A stretch of DNA of 35,338 nucleotides, from NCBI GenBank assembly GCA_017859655.1, contig JAFMMO010000012.1, positions 1 through 35,338 of the forward strand, in the 5' to 3' direction. This DNA is from Pseudomonadota bacterium. GTDB taxonomy: Bacteria; Planctomycetota; UBA8108; UBA1146. Shown in pieces: positions 18,983 through 27,783 of this stretch. The notes below the pieces were generated by a model. That model saw only the letters and a program-made list of their open reading frames with translations. It searched no databases and was not told the DNA's origin. The position numbers and the translations under genes were made by a program. Position 1 is the stretch's first letter, and every line of letters begins with the position of its first letter.

Positions 18983-20890
18983 ATGAGCGCCACCCAGCCG
19001 ACCGATCGCACGGAGCCCGGTCCCACCCGGTCCGACTTCACCGACCTCTCCCCTGGCCCCCGGGACCCGAGCGGAGGGATCTGGAGCGTCGTGGACGTCG
19101 AGGTGCCCGCCGGGGTCGAGAGCGTGAGCGGGCTCCCCGGGCGCTCGAGCCGGTCAGAGCCGGACCTCGCGGAGCCCCCTCGCCCGCCCCGATTCCCCAC
19201 GCGCCACGCCGTCGGCATCGGTCGCACCTTCGCCGTCATCCTCGTCGTCGTCGGTCTCCTCTTCCTCTGGGAGGAGGAGGCGGGGGGTCAGGATGGCCAG
19301 AAGAGCGCGGGGCAGGTGGCGGAGGCGGACGAGCCGGCGATCGGAACCGGCGAGCTCGAGCGCTGGGTCGAATCGCGCCGGACCTCCGCGCCGACCGGCG
19401 AGGCGCCGGGCGCGGAAACACCGGGCGTGGAAGCACCGGGCGCAGAATCTCCGGGCGAGACGACGAGGTTGCGCGTCTCGCCGGAGCCGACCGAGGGCTC
19501 GGCCGCCTCGAGGATCCCCTCACCGAGCAGCGAGCCCCCGGCCGAACTCCGCCCCGAGTCCCGAACCGCCTCCCTCCCCCTGACCCCGACCTCCCCGACG
19601 GTTCCGGGTCTGGAGGGACCGTCGCTCCGCCCGGGGGACACGATCCGCGCGCCGGTCTCCGAGATCGCCGCGATCGATCTCCTGTGGGAGGACGGGTTCG
19701 ATCTTCTCCTCTCTCTCCAGCAGGAGTTCGACGACCTCCGCCCCTGCGAGCCGGAGCGGCTCACCACGCAGCTCTACCAGCTGCTCCTCGAGCTCGGTCA
19801 CCGCAGCGGTCGCAGCGAGAACCCCCTCGAGCGGCTGGAGGCCCTGATCTCGACCATCGCCCGGGAGCTGCGGGGCGGGGTCTCCTCGCCCGGCGAGCTG
19901 ACCGGGCTCCTCCCGGCTGCGATCCTGGAGGAACGCGCCGCCTCGCCCTTGGGATGGTGTGTCCTCGCCCTCGCGCTGGCGGATCGGACCCGAGATCTGC
20001 GCCTCGAGCCGGTGATCTGCGCCGGACACCCCGGGCTTCGCTACGAGAACGGCGCCCACCGCTACATCGTCTCCCCCACCGCGACGGACCGCGTCCTCTC
20101 CGACCGTGAGTTCTCCACTCGGATCGGCGGAGCGGGCTCGGAGGTCGCCATCCGATCCCTCACCCGGTCCGAGTTCTGGGGACATGTGCTGACCGATGCC
20201 GGGATCGACCGGATGCGAGCGGGATCGACCGCCCGCGGTCTGGACCTGGTGGAGCGCGGACTCCTCCTCGACCCCCGGCAGCCCTCCGCCCTCATCGCAC
20301 AGGCGGACGCACAGCTCGAGCGCCGACAGGAGCGGGAGGCCCTCGCCAGCCTCGACCGCGCGGTCGCCATCGATGCCGCCGCCTCCGAGCCTCGCCGGCG
20401 GCGCGCCCACCTCCTCGCTTCCCTCGGGGAGGCGGAGGCCTGCGGCCGGGATCTGCAGCACCTCGCGACCGACCCGGGAGACCCTCTGGATGTGATCCGC
20501 TACTCCCGCTGGCTCCATGCGCGGGGGGACCACCGGGGCGCTCACCACCGCCTCACTCCCCTGCTCACGAGCTTCGAGCCGCAGACGGAGATCGGGACGG
20601 CCACCCGCCGCCTCCTCGCGGAGGTCGAGTCGGGACCCTGGGCCCGACTTCTTCGGGATGGGGCAAGCGACCGCGATCGCCTCCGGGCGGTCCGCCGCCT
20701 CGGCACCCTGACGACACCGGAGGCGCGGACGGCGCTGATCGAGGCGCTGGCGGACCGAAACGGGCATCTCGCGAACGCGGCCCTCACCGCGCTGCGCCGC
20801 TCCACCGGACACCGGGAGCTGGGGCGTGACCCGGCGGAGTGGCGTCGAGTCCTCGACCTGCCTCCCGAGGAGTCCGCTGCCGCCCCCTGA
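18983..20890 (+). CDS. Membrane-anchored SirB1/transglutaminase-like protein with TPR and HEAT-type repeats
   Basis: A 635-residue protein. Residues 1-77 are polar and Pro-rich, and one TM helix follows at about 79-96 (GIGRTFAVILVVVGLLFLW). Next is a Pro/Glu/Ala linker with pentamer repeats (APGAE, TPGVE, APGAE, SPGET at 141-160). Residues about 260-385 resemble the SirB1/transglutaminase-like fold: NPLERLEALISTIARELRG, GWCVLALALADR with C326, and ICAGHPGLRY with H349. TPR-like helices follow at about 408-530. A HEAT-type pair with the planctomycete-style ending LGRDPAEWRRVLD closes the protein at 560-625. ATG 18983 has GGAGGGAG five bases upstream. The substrate is unknown and catalytic competence is uncertain because no clear third catalytic Asp is seen. 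Domain calls are by eye. Confidence 0.75.
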   Translation: MSATQPTDRTEPGPTRSDFTDLSPGPRDPSGGIWSVVDVEVPAGVESVSGLPGRSSRSEPDLAEPPRPPRFPTRHAVGIGRTFAVILVVVGLLFLWEEEAGGQDGQKSAGQVAEADEPAIGTGELERWVESRRTSAPTGEAPGAETPGVEAPGAESPGETTRLRVSPEPTEGSAASRIPSPSSEPPAELRPESRTASLPLTPTSPTVPGLEGPSLRPGDTIRAPVSEIAAIDLLWEDGFDLLLSLQQEFDDLRPCEPERLTTQLYQLLLELGHRSGRSENPLERLEALISTIARELRGGVSSPGELTGLLPAAILEERAASPLGWCVLALALADRTRDLRLEPVICAGHPGLRYENGAHRYIVSPTATDRVLSDREFSTRIGGAGSEVAIRSLTRSEFWGHVLTDAGIDRMRAGSTARGLDLVERGLLLDPRQPSALIAQADAQLERRQEREALASLDRAVAIDAAASEPRRRRAHLLASLGEAEACGRDLQHLATDPGDPLDVIRYSRWLHARGDHRGAHHRLTPLLTSFEPQTEIGTATRRLLAEVESGPWARLLRDGASDRDRLRAVRRLGTLTTPEARTALIEALADRNGHLANAALTALRRSTGHRELGRDPAEWRRVLDLPPEESAAAP

Positions 20891-21290
20891 TCGTGCGGCC
20901 CGCCCCCTCCGAACGGCTGACGCTCCTCCTCGATCCGGGACTCCGGACCCCCTCAGGCGTCGAAACCCGCGCCAGAGCGTGCCTTGCGGCGATGGGACTC
21001 CCGCGTTACCATCGGTCCTGGGCTCAAGGACCTTCGAAAAACTCGCCGTCACCCTCCTCTCCAGCCGGGGTTCCCCGGGTGGACAGGGCTCCCCGTCCCC
21101 TCGACTGGATCGACGAGAAACGACCGGCGTCCACCGAGCCCTCGAAGACGAATGCCCGCAGGAGCGAGCCCCACTCTCCGGGTTCGCACGGTTCAGGGAC
21201 CGACGGTCGCGCCTCGGCGAGGGGGGATTGGAGTATTCTCCTCACCTCGTCAACGCCCGCCCGTCCAGCAGACAGTGGAAGGATCCACCC
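20891..21290 (+). other. 400-base non-coding stretch upstream of the metalloprotease gene
   Basis: No convincing gene. It holds the inverted repeats TCCGG-GACT-CCGGA (around 20933-20950) and CCGGGG-TT-CCCCGG (21065-21078). Near the 3' end, TATTCT at 21234-21239 inside a small GGAG-TATT-CTCC repeat could be a -10 element, but no matching -35 is seen. The region probably contains the end of the TPR transcript and the promoter and leader of the next gene. Confidence 0.5.
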
Positions 21291-24200
21291 TTGTCCACCC
21301 TCCAGCTCCACAGCCCGTCGACCGATCGACCCCGCCTCCTCATGGGGCTGCTGATCCTGTCCGGACTCCTGCTCCTCCTGCCCCGGGGAGCGGAGGGCCA
21401 GAGCGGCTTCGGAGGAGCCCCCGGCGGTCCGAGCCTGCCCGACCCGGCGCTCGTCGCGCCCCTCCTCGAGACGAGCTCGGTCGAAGTCCGCACCCTCGAC
21501 TTCATCGAGGTTCCGGGCACGGCGGACATCCTCGTCGAGGTCGAGTTCGCCGGGCAGCTCCTCACGCTCTCCCTGACTCCTCACTCCGTCCGCGGGGATG
21601 CGTTCCGCGTTCTCGTCGACGATGGCAGCGGCACCCTCACCGAGGTCGAGCCCCCGCCGATCCGCACTCGCCGCGGCACCGTCCTCGAGATCCCCGGGTC
21701 GGAGGTGCGCGCTCACTTCGACGGTCAGAGCCTCTCCGCCCAGATCCACACCCCCGGCGGGAGCATGGGAATCCAACCGGTCTCGGATGTCATGCCGGGC
21801 GCGGACCCGAGCGTCCATGCGATCTACGACGTCCGGGATGTCCTCCCCGTGAGCGGACTCTGCGCCACCACCGGGACCGGCTCCACCGTCGGGAACGGCG
21901 GCGGCACCGGCACCGGCACGCTCGGGGGGACCACCTACTTCCAGACCGACCTCGCGATCGACTGCGACTTCGAGTTCTTCCAGGACAACCTCTCCAGCGT
22001 CGATGCGACGGTGGATGAGGTGGAGCAGATCATCAACGGAGTCCAGGCCGCCTACGAGCAGCCGTCGATCCTCATCGTCTACGAGCTCTCGACCGTGCTC
22101 GTACGGACCTCCCCCGCGGACCCTTACGGCAGCATCTCCTCTCCGGGCACCCTCCTGGGGACCCTCGCCTCGGTCTGGAACTCCGCGCCGGAGAACGGCA
22201 TCCAGCGCGATGTCGCGCACCTGTTCACGGGGGTGAACCTCGATGGCTCCGTGATCGGGATCGCGAACCTCTCCGACATCTGCACGAGCAGCGCCTACGG
22301 CGTGAACCAGGCGGGCTTCACCGCGAACAACAACAGCCTGTACGCCCTGATCGCCCATGAGCTCGGGCACAACTGGTCCGCGACCCACTGCAACGGCGCG
22401 ACCGGGGGCTGCAAGATCATGTGCGATGTCCTCGGTGGCTGCGGCGGGATCAACCCCCTCGCGTTCTCTCCGAGCCCCGCCGCGCAGATCATCAGCTACC
22501 GCAACTCGCGGACCTGCCTCTCCTCGCGGCTCCCGCCCCAGACGGTTCCCTTCCTCGACGACTTCCCGACCACCACGGTCAACGAGGGGCGGTGGTCCTA
22601 CAACTCCGGGGCGAGCGTCTCCAGCCAGGGTGTCGGTGAGCCGAGCGGTGGCTTCTCCCTGAGCCTCGACTCCGGCGGCTCCGGCCTCTACGCCGACGAC
22701 GACTTCCGCTCGAACTTCATCCTGCTCTCCGGAGTCGCCGACCCGCACTTCTCCTTCTGGGTGCAGCACCGCGGCGTGGAGGCGGGTGAGACCCTCACCG
22801 TCGAGTACCAGACGAACGCCCTCGACTGGGCGGTCCTGGAGACCTTCGTCTCCGACGGCGTCGACGACACGGTCTTCACCTTCGTCGAGTACGATCTCCC
22901 GGGGAGCGCGAACCACGACCAGTTCCGCATCCGGTTCACCGTCGATGTGAACGCCCCGGATGACGACTGGTTCATCGACGATGTCCGCGTCGGCTCCGGC
23001 CCCCTCGTTCCGGCTTCCCCGCCGACGCTCATCGGCATCAGCCCGAGCGCGGGCAGCATCCTGGGCGGCTCCTCCGTGACCGTGACCGGCTCCGACTTCC
23101 AGTCGGCCGCCTCCGTCAGCATCGGCGCGAACCTCCTCCAGGCGGTTCAGGTGCTCGACTCGAACACGATCGTCGGGATCATCCCGCCCGCCGCCTCGAC
23201 GGGCGCGGTCGATGTGACCCTCTCCCAGCCCTCCGGATCGCAGACCCTCTTCGGTGCCTTCACCTACACCTCGAACTCCATCCGCCACGGCGATGGACTC
23301 GGGCTCCCCGGTGGAAGCTCGACCGTTCCGGTCACCGCGGACCACGCGGAGACGCTGACCGGCTACTCGCTCGCGGTCGAGTTCGACCCGTCGCAGCTGC
23401 AGCTCCAGACCGTCACCGACGCGTCCACCGCGGCGGAGGGCGCGGAGTTCTTCACCGTCCTCTCCGACAACTCGGTGGGGACCGGAGGCTGGTGGACCCT
23501 CGGCGTCGTCCTGAGCCTCACGGGCGGGGCCACGATCCCCCCGTCGGGCAACACGGTCATCGCCTTCGCCACCTACGGCATCTCCGCCTCGCTCCCCCTC
23601 GGCGTCACGATGCCGGTCACCCCCGTCAACGGGGCGGGCGTGCCGCCGACGGAGAACGTCCTCGTCGACGAGTTCGGGAACGCGCTCGGCGTGATCCTCG
23701 AGGGAGGCGCGATCGTGACCTCCAACTTCAACCTGATCCGTCATGACGACGGGGTCGGGGCCCCGGGCGGGACCGCCAGCGCCTCGATCAGCGCCGATCA
23801 CGACGACACCCTGACGGGCTACTCCTTCGCCGTCGACTTCGATCCCACGCTCCTGCAGGTGAGCTCGATCACCGATGTCGGGACCCTCGCCGAGGGGGCC
23901 GACTTCTTCACGCCGCTCTTCGACAACTCCGTCGCGACCGGCGGCTGGTGGACCCTCGGGGTCGTGCTGAGCCTGACGGGCGGGGTGACCATTCCCCCGT
24001 CGTCGAACTCCCTCCTCGCGAGCGTGAACTACGAGATCGCGGCGGGGCTGCCCCTCGGCACGAGCATCACCGTGCTCCCGCTCGACGGGGTCGGGGTCCC
24101 CGCGACCGACAACGTCCTCGTGGATGAGTTCGGAAACTCGCTCGGGGTCGTGCTGGAGGGCGGGAGCATCCTGGTCTCCGGGACGCTCTTCCTGAGGGCG

Positions 24201-24434
24201 GACGCGAACGAGGACCTCGTCATCAACATCGCGGACCCGATCGCCGTGCTGGACTACCTCTTCAACGGCGGAGTCGCGAACTGCCTCGACGCCTGCGACG
24301 GAAACGACGACGGCTCGGTGAACATCGCGGATGCGATCTTCATCCTCGACTTCCTCTTCAACGCGGGGACGCCGCCGCCGGCGCCGTACCCGGCGCCGGG
24401 CTCGGACCCGACGACGGATCCGATCGACTGCTGA
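21291..24434 (+). CDS. Exported metzincin-type zinc metalloprotease with IPT/TIG, two cohesin-like and one dockerin-like modules
   Basis: A 1047-residue protein. TTG 21291 is preferred because GGAAGGA lies seven bases upstream; ATG 21342 is the alternative (1030 residues) but has no ribosome site. Signal peptide core is at about 18-30. The protease domain (about 215-415) carries the zinc site HELGHNWSATHC (H356, E357, H360, H366) and a Met-turn candidate at M377, close to bacterial reprolysin/ADAM-like enzymes; the glycine usual in HExxHxxGxxH is Ser here. A beta-sandwich region (about 420-570) and an IPT/TIG domain (about 575-660) follow. Two near-identical cohesin-like modules are at 662-812 and 814-964. 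The C-terminal dockerin-like pair (968-1024) ends with DPTTDPIDC. Probably secreted or surface-anchored; the substrate is unknown. Confidence 0.88.
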   Translation: MSTLQLHSPSTDRPRLLMGLLILSGLLLLLPRGAEGQSGFGGAPGGPSLPDPALVAPLLETSSVEVRTLDFIEVPGTADILVEVEFAGQLLTLSLTPHSVRGDAFRVLVDDGSGTLTEVEPPPIRTRRGTVLEIPGSEVRAHFDGQSLSAQIHTPGGSMGIQPVSDVMPGADPSVHAIYDVRDVLPVSGLCATTGTGSTVGNGGGTGTGTLGGTTYFQTDLAIDCDFEFFQDNLSSVDATVDEVEQIINGVQAAYEQPSILIVYELSTVLVRTSPADPYGSISSPGTLLGTLASVWNSAPENGIQRDVAHLFTGVNLDGSVIGIANLSDICTSSAYGVNQAGFTANNNSLYALIAHELGHNWSATHCNGATGGCKIMCDVLGGCGGINPLAFSPSPAAQIISYRNSRTCLSSRLPPQTVPFLDDFPTTTVNEGRWSYNSGASVSSQGVGEPSGGFSLSLDSGGSGLYADDDFRSNFILLSGVADPHFSFWVQHRGVEAGETLTVEYQTNALDWAVLETFVSDGVDDTVFTFVEYDLPGSANHDQFRIRFTVDVNAPDDDWFIDDVRVGSGPLVPASPPTLIGISPSAGSILGGSSVTVTGSDFQSAASVSIGANLLQAVQVLDSNTIVGIIPPAASTGAVDVTLSQPSGSQTLFGAFTYTSNSIRHGDGLGLPGGSSTVPVTADHAETLTGYSLAVEFDPSQLQLQTVTDASTAAEGAEFFTVLSDNSVGTGGWWTLGVVLSLTGGATIPPSGNTVIAFATYGISASLPLGVTMPVTPVNGAGVPPTENVLVDEFGNALGVILEGGAIVTSNFNLIRHDDGVGAPGGTASASISADHDDTLTGYSFAVDFDPTLLQVSSITDVGTLAEGADFFTPLFDNSVATGGWWTLGVVLSLTGGVTIPPSSNSLLASVNYEIAAGLPLGTSITVLPLDGVGVPATDNVLVDEFGNSLGVVLEGGSILVSGTLFLRADANEDLVINIADPIAVLDYLFNGGVANCLDACDGNDDGSVNIADAIFILDFLFNAGTPPPAPYPAPGSDPTTDPIDC
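23281..24182 (+). repeat. Tandem duplication of a cohesin-like module within the metalloprotease gene
   Basis: Two consecutive segments of about 450 bases encode modules sharing long identical stretches (TGGWWTLGVVLSLTGG, NVLVDEFGN) and the same pattern from RHGDGLGLPGG/RHDDGVGAPGG to LEGG. This points to internal duplication of one domain. Confidence 0.8.
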
Positions 24435-24463
24435 TCGGAGACTCGGGCGATCAGGGACGCTTC

Positions 24464-24506
24464 ATCGAGGAGTGGGGGACGGTCGAACCGTCCCTCACTC
24501 CTCGAT
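24464..24506. terminator. 20-bp bidirectional terminator overlapping the helicase stop codon
   Basis: The arms 24464-24483 and 24487-24506 pair over 20 positions (one G-T) with a CGA loop. The gene pair is convergent. The reverse-strand helicase ends at 24495, so its last codons and stop lie inside the right arm. There is no long T tract on either side. Confidence 0.75.
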
Positions 24507-26522
24507 CGCCTTCCTGATCCTCGCCAGGAAGCCCGCAGCCTCCTCCTTCGAGACCGTCTCCTGCTCCGCTTCGATGATCTCCCGGCGGGAGAGGAGCGCG
24601 TCGTCGATCTCGACGGCGAAGCGGCTCTCGAGCGCCTCGAACTCCTTGCCGAACCGCCGCCTCCGCGCGCAGCGCGTCATGACGAGGTGGTCCCGGGCAC
24701 GGGTGATGGCGACATAGAAGAGGCGCCTCTCCTCCTCGAGGCCCTTCTCCCCCTCCTCCGCGATCGCACGACGATGCGGAATCAGGTCCTCCTCGATGCC
24801 GACGAGATGCACGCTGGAGAACTCGAGGCCCTTGGCCCCGTGGAAGGTCAGCAGAGTGAGGACATCCTCCTCCGACTCATCCGACTCCTGGGTCCGGTCG
24901 AGGGAGAGGTTCGTGATGAACTCGTCGAGGCGGCCCGCGCCCTTCCGCTCCTCGTGTCGCTCGAGGGAGTCGTGGAGCATCTCGAGGCCTCGTCGACGCC
25001 CCTCGAGCTCCTTCAGGTCCCCGCCCGCCAGCTCCCGGATCGCCATGTCGTAGGAGACCCCCTCGAGCAGCTGTCGCGCCGCGGCCGGCGCGCTCCTCTC
25101 AAGAGTCAGGCGCGCGCCGGCGAGGGCCCGCAGGAGGTGCTGCGCCCCCTCCGCGGCCTTTCCGCCGATCCCGGGGATCCGCTCGAGCTGCGCGAGCCCC
25201 TCGAGGATCGGGACCTCGTGCGCCCGACACCAGTCGTCGAGCTTCTTACGACTCCCCTCCCCCCAGCCGCGGCGAGGGGTGTTCAGGATCCGGAGCGCGG
25301 CGATGTCGTCCTCCGGGTGCACGAGGAGCCGCAGGTACGCGAGGGCATCGCGGACCTCGCGCCGGTCGAAGAAGGAGCGGCCGCCGATGATGGTGTAGGG
25401 GATCTCGAAGAAGCGCAGCTTCTCCTCGAAGGGGCGGGCCTGGATGGCGGAGCGGAGCAGGATCGCCTGCTCGGCGTAGGGCACCCCGCGCTGCTTCGTC
25501 CGACGGATCCGGGACACGACCTCCGCCGCCTCCGCGACCTCGTCCTCGAAGGTGAGGAAGGGGATCGGCTCCCCCCGGCCGCGCTCCGGTCGGAGCCGCT
25601 TCGCGTGTCGGTGAGGATTGTTCGCGATCACCCCGTTCGCCGCCTCCAGGATCGTGCCCACGGAGCGGTAGTTCCGCTCGAGGGTGACGACGCGCGCCCG
25701 GGGGAAGTCGCGCTGGAAGGAGAGGATCTTCTCCACCTCCGCGCCGCGGAAGGCGTAGATCGACTGGTCGTCATCCCCCACCACGCAGAGGTTCTCCCGG
25801 TCTCCCGCGAGCAGGCGGGCGAAGTGATACTGAGCGGTGTTCGTGTCCTGATACTCATCGACGAGGACATGCTCGAACCGCCGGTTCCACGTGAGCTTCG
25901 CCTCCGGGTCCTCCCGGAGGAGACGCACCGGGCGGTAGATCAGGTCGTCGAAGTCGACCGCGTTCAGGCCGTTCAGGCGCGACTCGTAGGACGCATAGGC
26001 CCGGGCCGCGATGAACTCCGCCTCCTCTCCCGCCTCCTCCGCGTCCGCCTCGGCCCCGACGGGATCCACGAAGCGGGACTTCCAGCGGGAGATCGAGCGG
26101 CGGACATCCTCCAGCCGGGTCTCCGCGATCCCCGCGCCGCCGATCTCCCGCAGCACCTCGGTCAGCAGGGCCCGGCTGTCTCCGTCGTCGTAGATGGGAA
26201 ATCGCCGGCGGAAGCCGATCCGGGCGTGCTCCTCCCGGAGGATCATCAGCCCGAGGGAGTGGAAGGTGGAGAGGTGGGGCGCCGGATCGAGGTCGGGGTA
26301 CATCCGCCCCAGGCGCTCCCTCATCTCCCGCGCCGCCCGGTTCGTGAAGGTGATGCCAAGGATGCGGTCCCCGGGCACGCCTTGGGTCATGAGATGGGCG
26401 ATGCGGTAGGTGATGACCCGCGTCTTCCCGGTCCCGGCCCCGGCGAGGACGAGGAGGGGGCCATCCCCCGCGGTCACGGCGGCGAGCTGTTCGGGGTTGA
26501 GCGGGCTCAGGTCGAGGCGCAC
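24495..26522 (-). CDS. UvrD/PcrA/Rep-type superfamily 1A DNA helicase
   Basis: A 675-residue ATP-dependent 3'-5' DNA helicase acting in repair and replication restart. The start is GTG 26522: the family N-terminus LNPEQLAAVTAGDGPLLVLAG follows at once, and GGAAGGAG lies four bases upstream on the reverse strand. The frame stays open another 111 codons, but that part overlaps the divergent gene and looks random. Motifs: Walker A AGAGTGKT (27-34), LGITFTNRAAREMRER, Walker B DEYQDTN, VGDDDQSIYAFRGAE, ERNYRS, TFHGAKGLEF and RRLFYVAITRARDHL. The C-terminus is short (EEAAGFLARIRKAIEE) without an obvious UvrB/RNAP-interacting tail. Rep, PcrA and UvrD cannot be told apart with confidence, so no symbol is given. 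Confidence 0.95.
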   Translation of the reverse strand: MRLDLSPLNPEQLAAVTAGDGPLLVLAGAGTGKTRVITYRIAHLMTQGVPGDRILGITFTNRAAREMRERLGRMYPDLDPAPHLSTFHSLGLMILREEHARIGFRRRFPIYDDGDSRALLTEVLREIGGAGIAETRLEDVRRSISRWKSRFVDPVGAEADAEEAGEEAEFIAARAYASYESRLNGLNAVDFDDLIYRPVRLLREDPEAKLTWNRRFEHVLVDEYQDTNTAQYHFARLLAGDRENLCVVGDDDQSIYAFRGAEVEKILSFQRDFPRARVVTLERNYRSVGTILEAANGVIANNPHRHAKRLRPERGRGEPIPFLTFEDEVAEAAEVVSRIRRTKQRGVPYAEQAILLRSAIQARPFEEKLRFFEIPYTIIGGRSFFDRREVRDALAYLRLLVHPEDDIAALRILNTPRRGWGEGSRKKLDDWCRAHEVPILEGLAQLERIPGIGGKAAEGAQHLLRALAGARLTLERSAPAAARQLLEGVSYDMAIRELAGGDLKELEGRRRGLEMLHDSLERHEERKGAGRLDEFITNLSLDRTQESDESEEDVLTLLTFHGAKGLEFSSVHLVGIEEDLIPHRRAIAEEGEKGLEEERRLFYVAITRARDHLVMTRCARRRRFGKEFEALESRFAVEIDDALLSRREIIEAEQETVSKEEAAGFLARIRKAIEE

Positions 26523-26697
26523 GAGGCTCCTTCCGGGAGACGGTCGGCGGTGGCGGGGGGGACGGCGTCGACGCGCCGCGGGGCGCGAATCGTACGCAGC
26601 GTCGGAGCCTCGGGCCACCCATCCCCCGAGGTCCACGCCGGGGAGCCCCGCTCCCGGCTTTGGCGGGCGCAGTGGACAGCGCGCTCCGATCGAACGA

Positions 26698-26731
26698 CAC
26701 TCCTCCCGGCTTCGGAAGGCCGGAAGGAGTG
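26698..26731 (+). promoter_or_regulatory. Hairpin that buries the ribosome-binding site of the glycosylasparaginase gene
   Basis: Bases 26698-26712 can pair with 26717-26731 over 15 positions (one C-A mismatch and one G-T) around the loop CGGA. The right arm contains the whole ribosome site GGAAGGAG (26722-26729), three bases before the end of the stem and five before ATG 26735. In RNA this would hide the site, so translation may be conditional (heat, protein or small-RNA dependent). Seen directly in sequence; the regulatory role is inferred. Confidence 0.55.
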
Positions 26732-26734
26732 GGG

Positions 26735-27763
26735 ATGGAGCGTCGCGCGTTCTTGAGAAGAGGAGTCCTGGGGCTGGGAGCCCTGGCCGGAGTCCGGGCC
26801 ACCGCCCCGGCCCACGGAGCGGCGCCGCCCCGGCGCGAGCAGCAGGAGGAGACACCGATGGAGCAGCAGCCCGGGGAGCCGATCGTCGTCTCCACCTGGA
26901 ACTTCGGGATGGCGGCGAACGCCGTCGCCGCCCAGATCCTCCAGGTCGGGGGGGATCCGATGGAGGCCGCGGTGCGTGGGGTGATGGTGCCTGAGGCGGA
27001 CCCCGAGGTGTCGAGCGTCGGGCTCGGGGGCTTCCCGAACGCCGAGGGTGTGATGGAGCTCGACGGCGCGGTGATGGACGGAAACACCCTCGAGGTCGGG
27101 GCCGTCGCCGGCCTCCAGGGGATCCTGCACCCGGTCGCCGTGGCCGAGCGGGTGATGTCCCGGACCCGCCACACCCTGCTCGTGGGGGAGGGCGCCCGGA
27201 AGTTCGCGCTCTCCCAGGGCTTCAAGGAGGCAGAGCTCCTGACCGACCACGCCCGTGAGCAGTTCAGGAAGCGCCAGGCGGGCAAGGAGCACTCCCCCGC
27301 CGGGGGTGGGGCCGACCCGGACGACCATGACACCATCGGCCTCATCGTCCTCCATCCGACGGCAGGGATGCGGGCGGTCTGCTCGACGAGCGGCGCCGCC
27401 TGGAAGCTCCCGGGTAGGGTCGGAGACTCCCCCATCGTCGGGCACGGTCTCTACTGCGACTCCTCCGTCGGCGGGGTCGTCGGCACCGGGCTCGGCGAGG
27501 AGTTCGCCAAGATCTGCGCCGCCCACGCCGTCATCGAGCGGATGCGCGCCGGGGTCGAGCCCGAGGCCGCGATCCGGGAGGTGATCGGACGGGCGGTGGC
27601 GCGCGATGAGAGGAACCGGGAGCGCCTCCTCGCCATGGTCGCGCTCCGTCGGGATGGGGTGATCGGGGCCGCCTCGTCGACCCCGGGCTTCCAGATCGCC
27701 GTGAGCCGGGGGACCCGACACGAGCTCCGGGATGTCCCGCCCATGTACAGCAAGAAGTCGTAG
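26735..27763 (+). CDS. Glycosylasparaginase, Tat-exported Ntn-hydrolase (asparaginase 2 family)
   Basis: A 342-residue enzyme of the N4-(beta-N-acetylglucosaminyl)-L-asparaginase type, which cleaves the GlcNAc-Asn bond of glycopeptides. It cuts itself to free the catalytic Thr; the site is DDHDTIG with T200, exactly the family's HDT(I/V)G. The Trp-Asn-rich start VVSTWNFGMAANAVA and ILHPVAVAERVM are also family features. The N-terminus MERRAFLRRGVLGLGALAG is a twin-arginine signal, so export probably happens after folding. ATG 26735 is chosen over the upstream ATG 26660 because it has GGAAGGAG five bases before it and begins the signal peptide. ggt follows 20 bases later. Substrate in this organism unknown. 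Confidence 0.92.
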   Translation: MERRAFLRRGVLGLGALAGVRATAPAHGAAPPRREQQEETPMEQQPGEPIVVSTWNFGMAANAVAAQILQVGGDPMEAAVRGVMVPEADPEVSSVGLGGFPNAEGVMELDGAVMDGNTLEVGAVAGLQGILHPVAVAERVMSRTRHTLLVGEGARKFALSQGFKEAELLTDHAREQFRKRQAGKEHSPAGGGADPDDHDTIGLIVLHPTAGMRAVCSTSGAAWKLPGRVGDSPIVGHGLYCDSSVGGVVGTGLGEEFAKICAAHAVIERMRAGVEPEAAIREVIGRAVARDERNRERLLAMVALRRDGVIGAASSTPGFQIAVSRGTRHELRDVPPMYSKKS

Positions 27764-27783
27764 CCCAGCGGTTCGGAGGTCCC

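Noticed and set aside
21024-23801. A 925-codon reverse open frame opposite the metalloprotease gene.
   Set aside because: Composition is a run of Arg, Gly, Asp, Val and Glu typical of GC shadows; the forward frame has zinc site, signal peptide and repeat modules.
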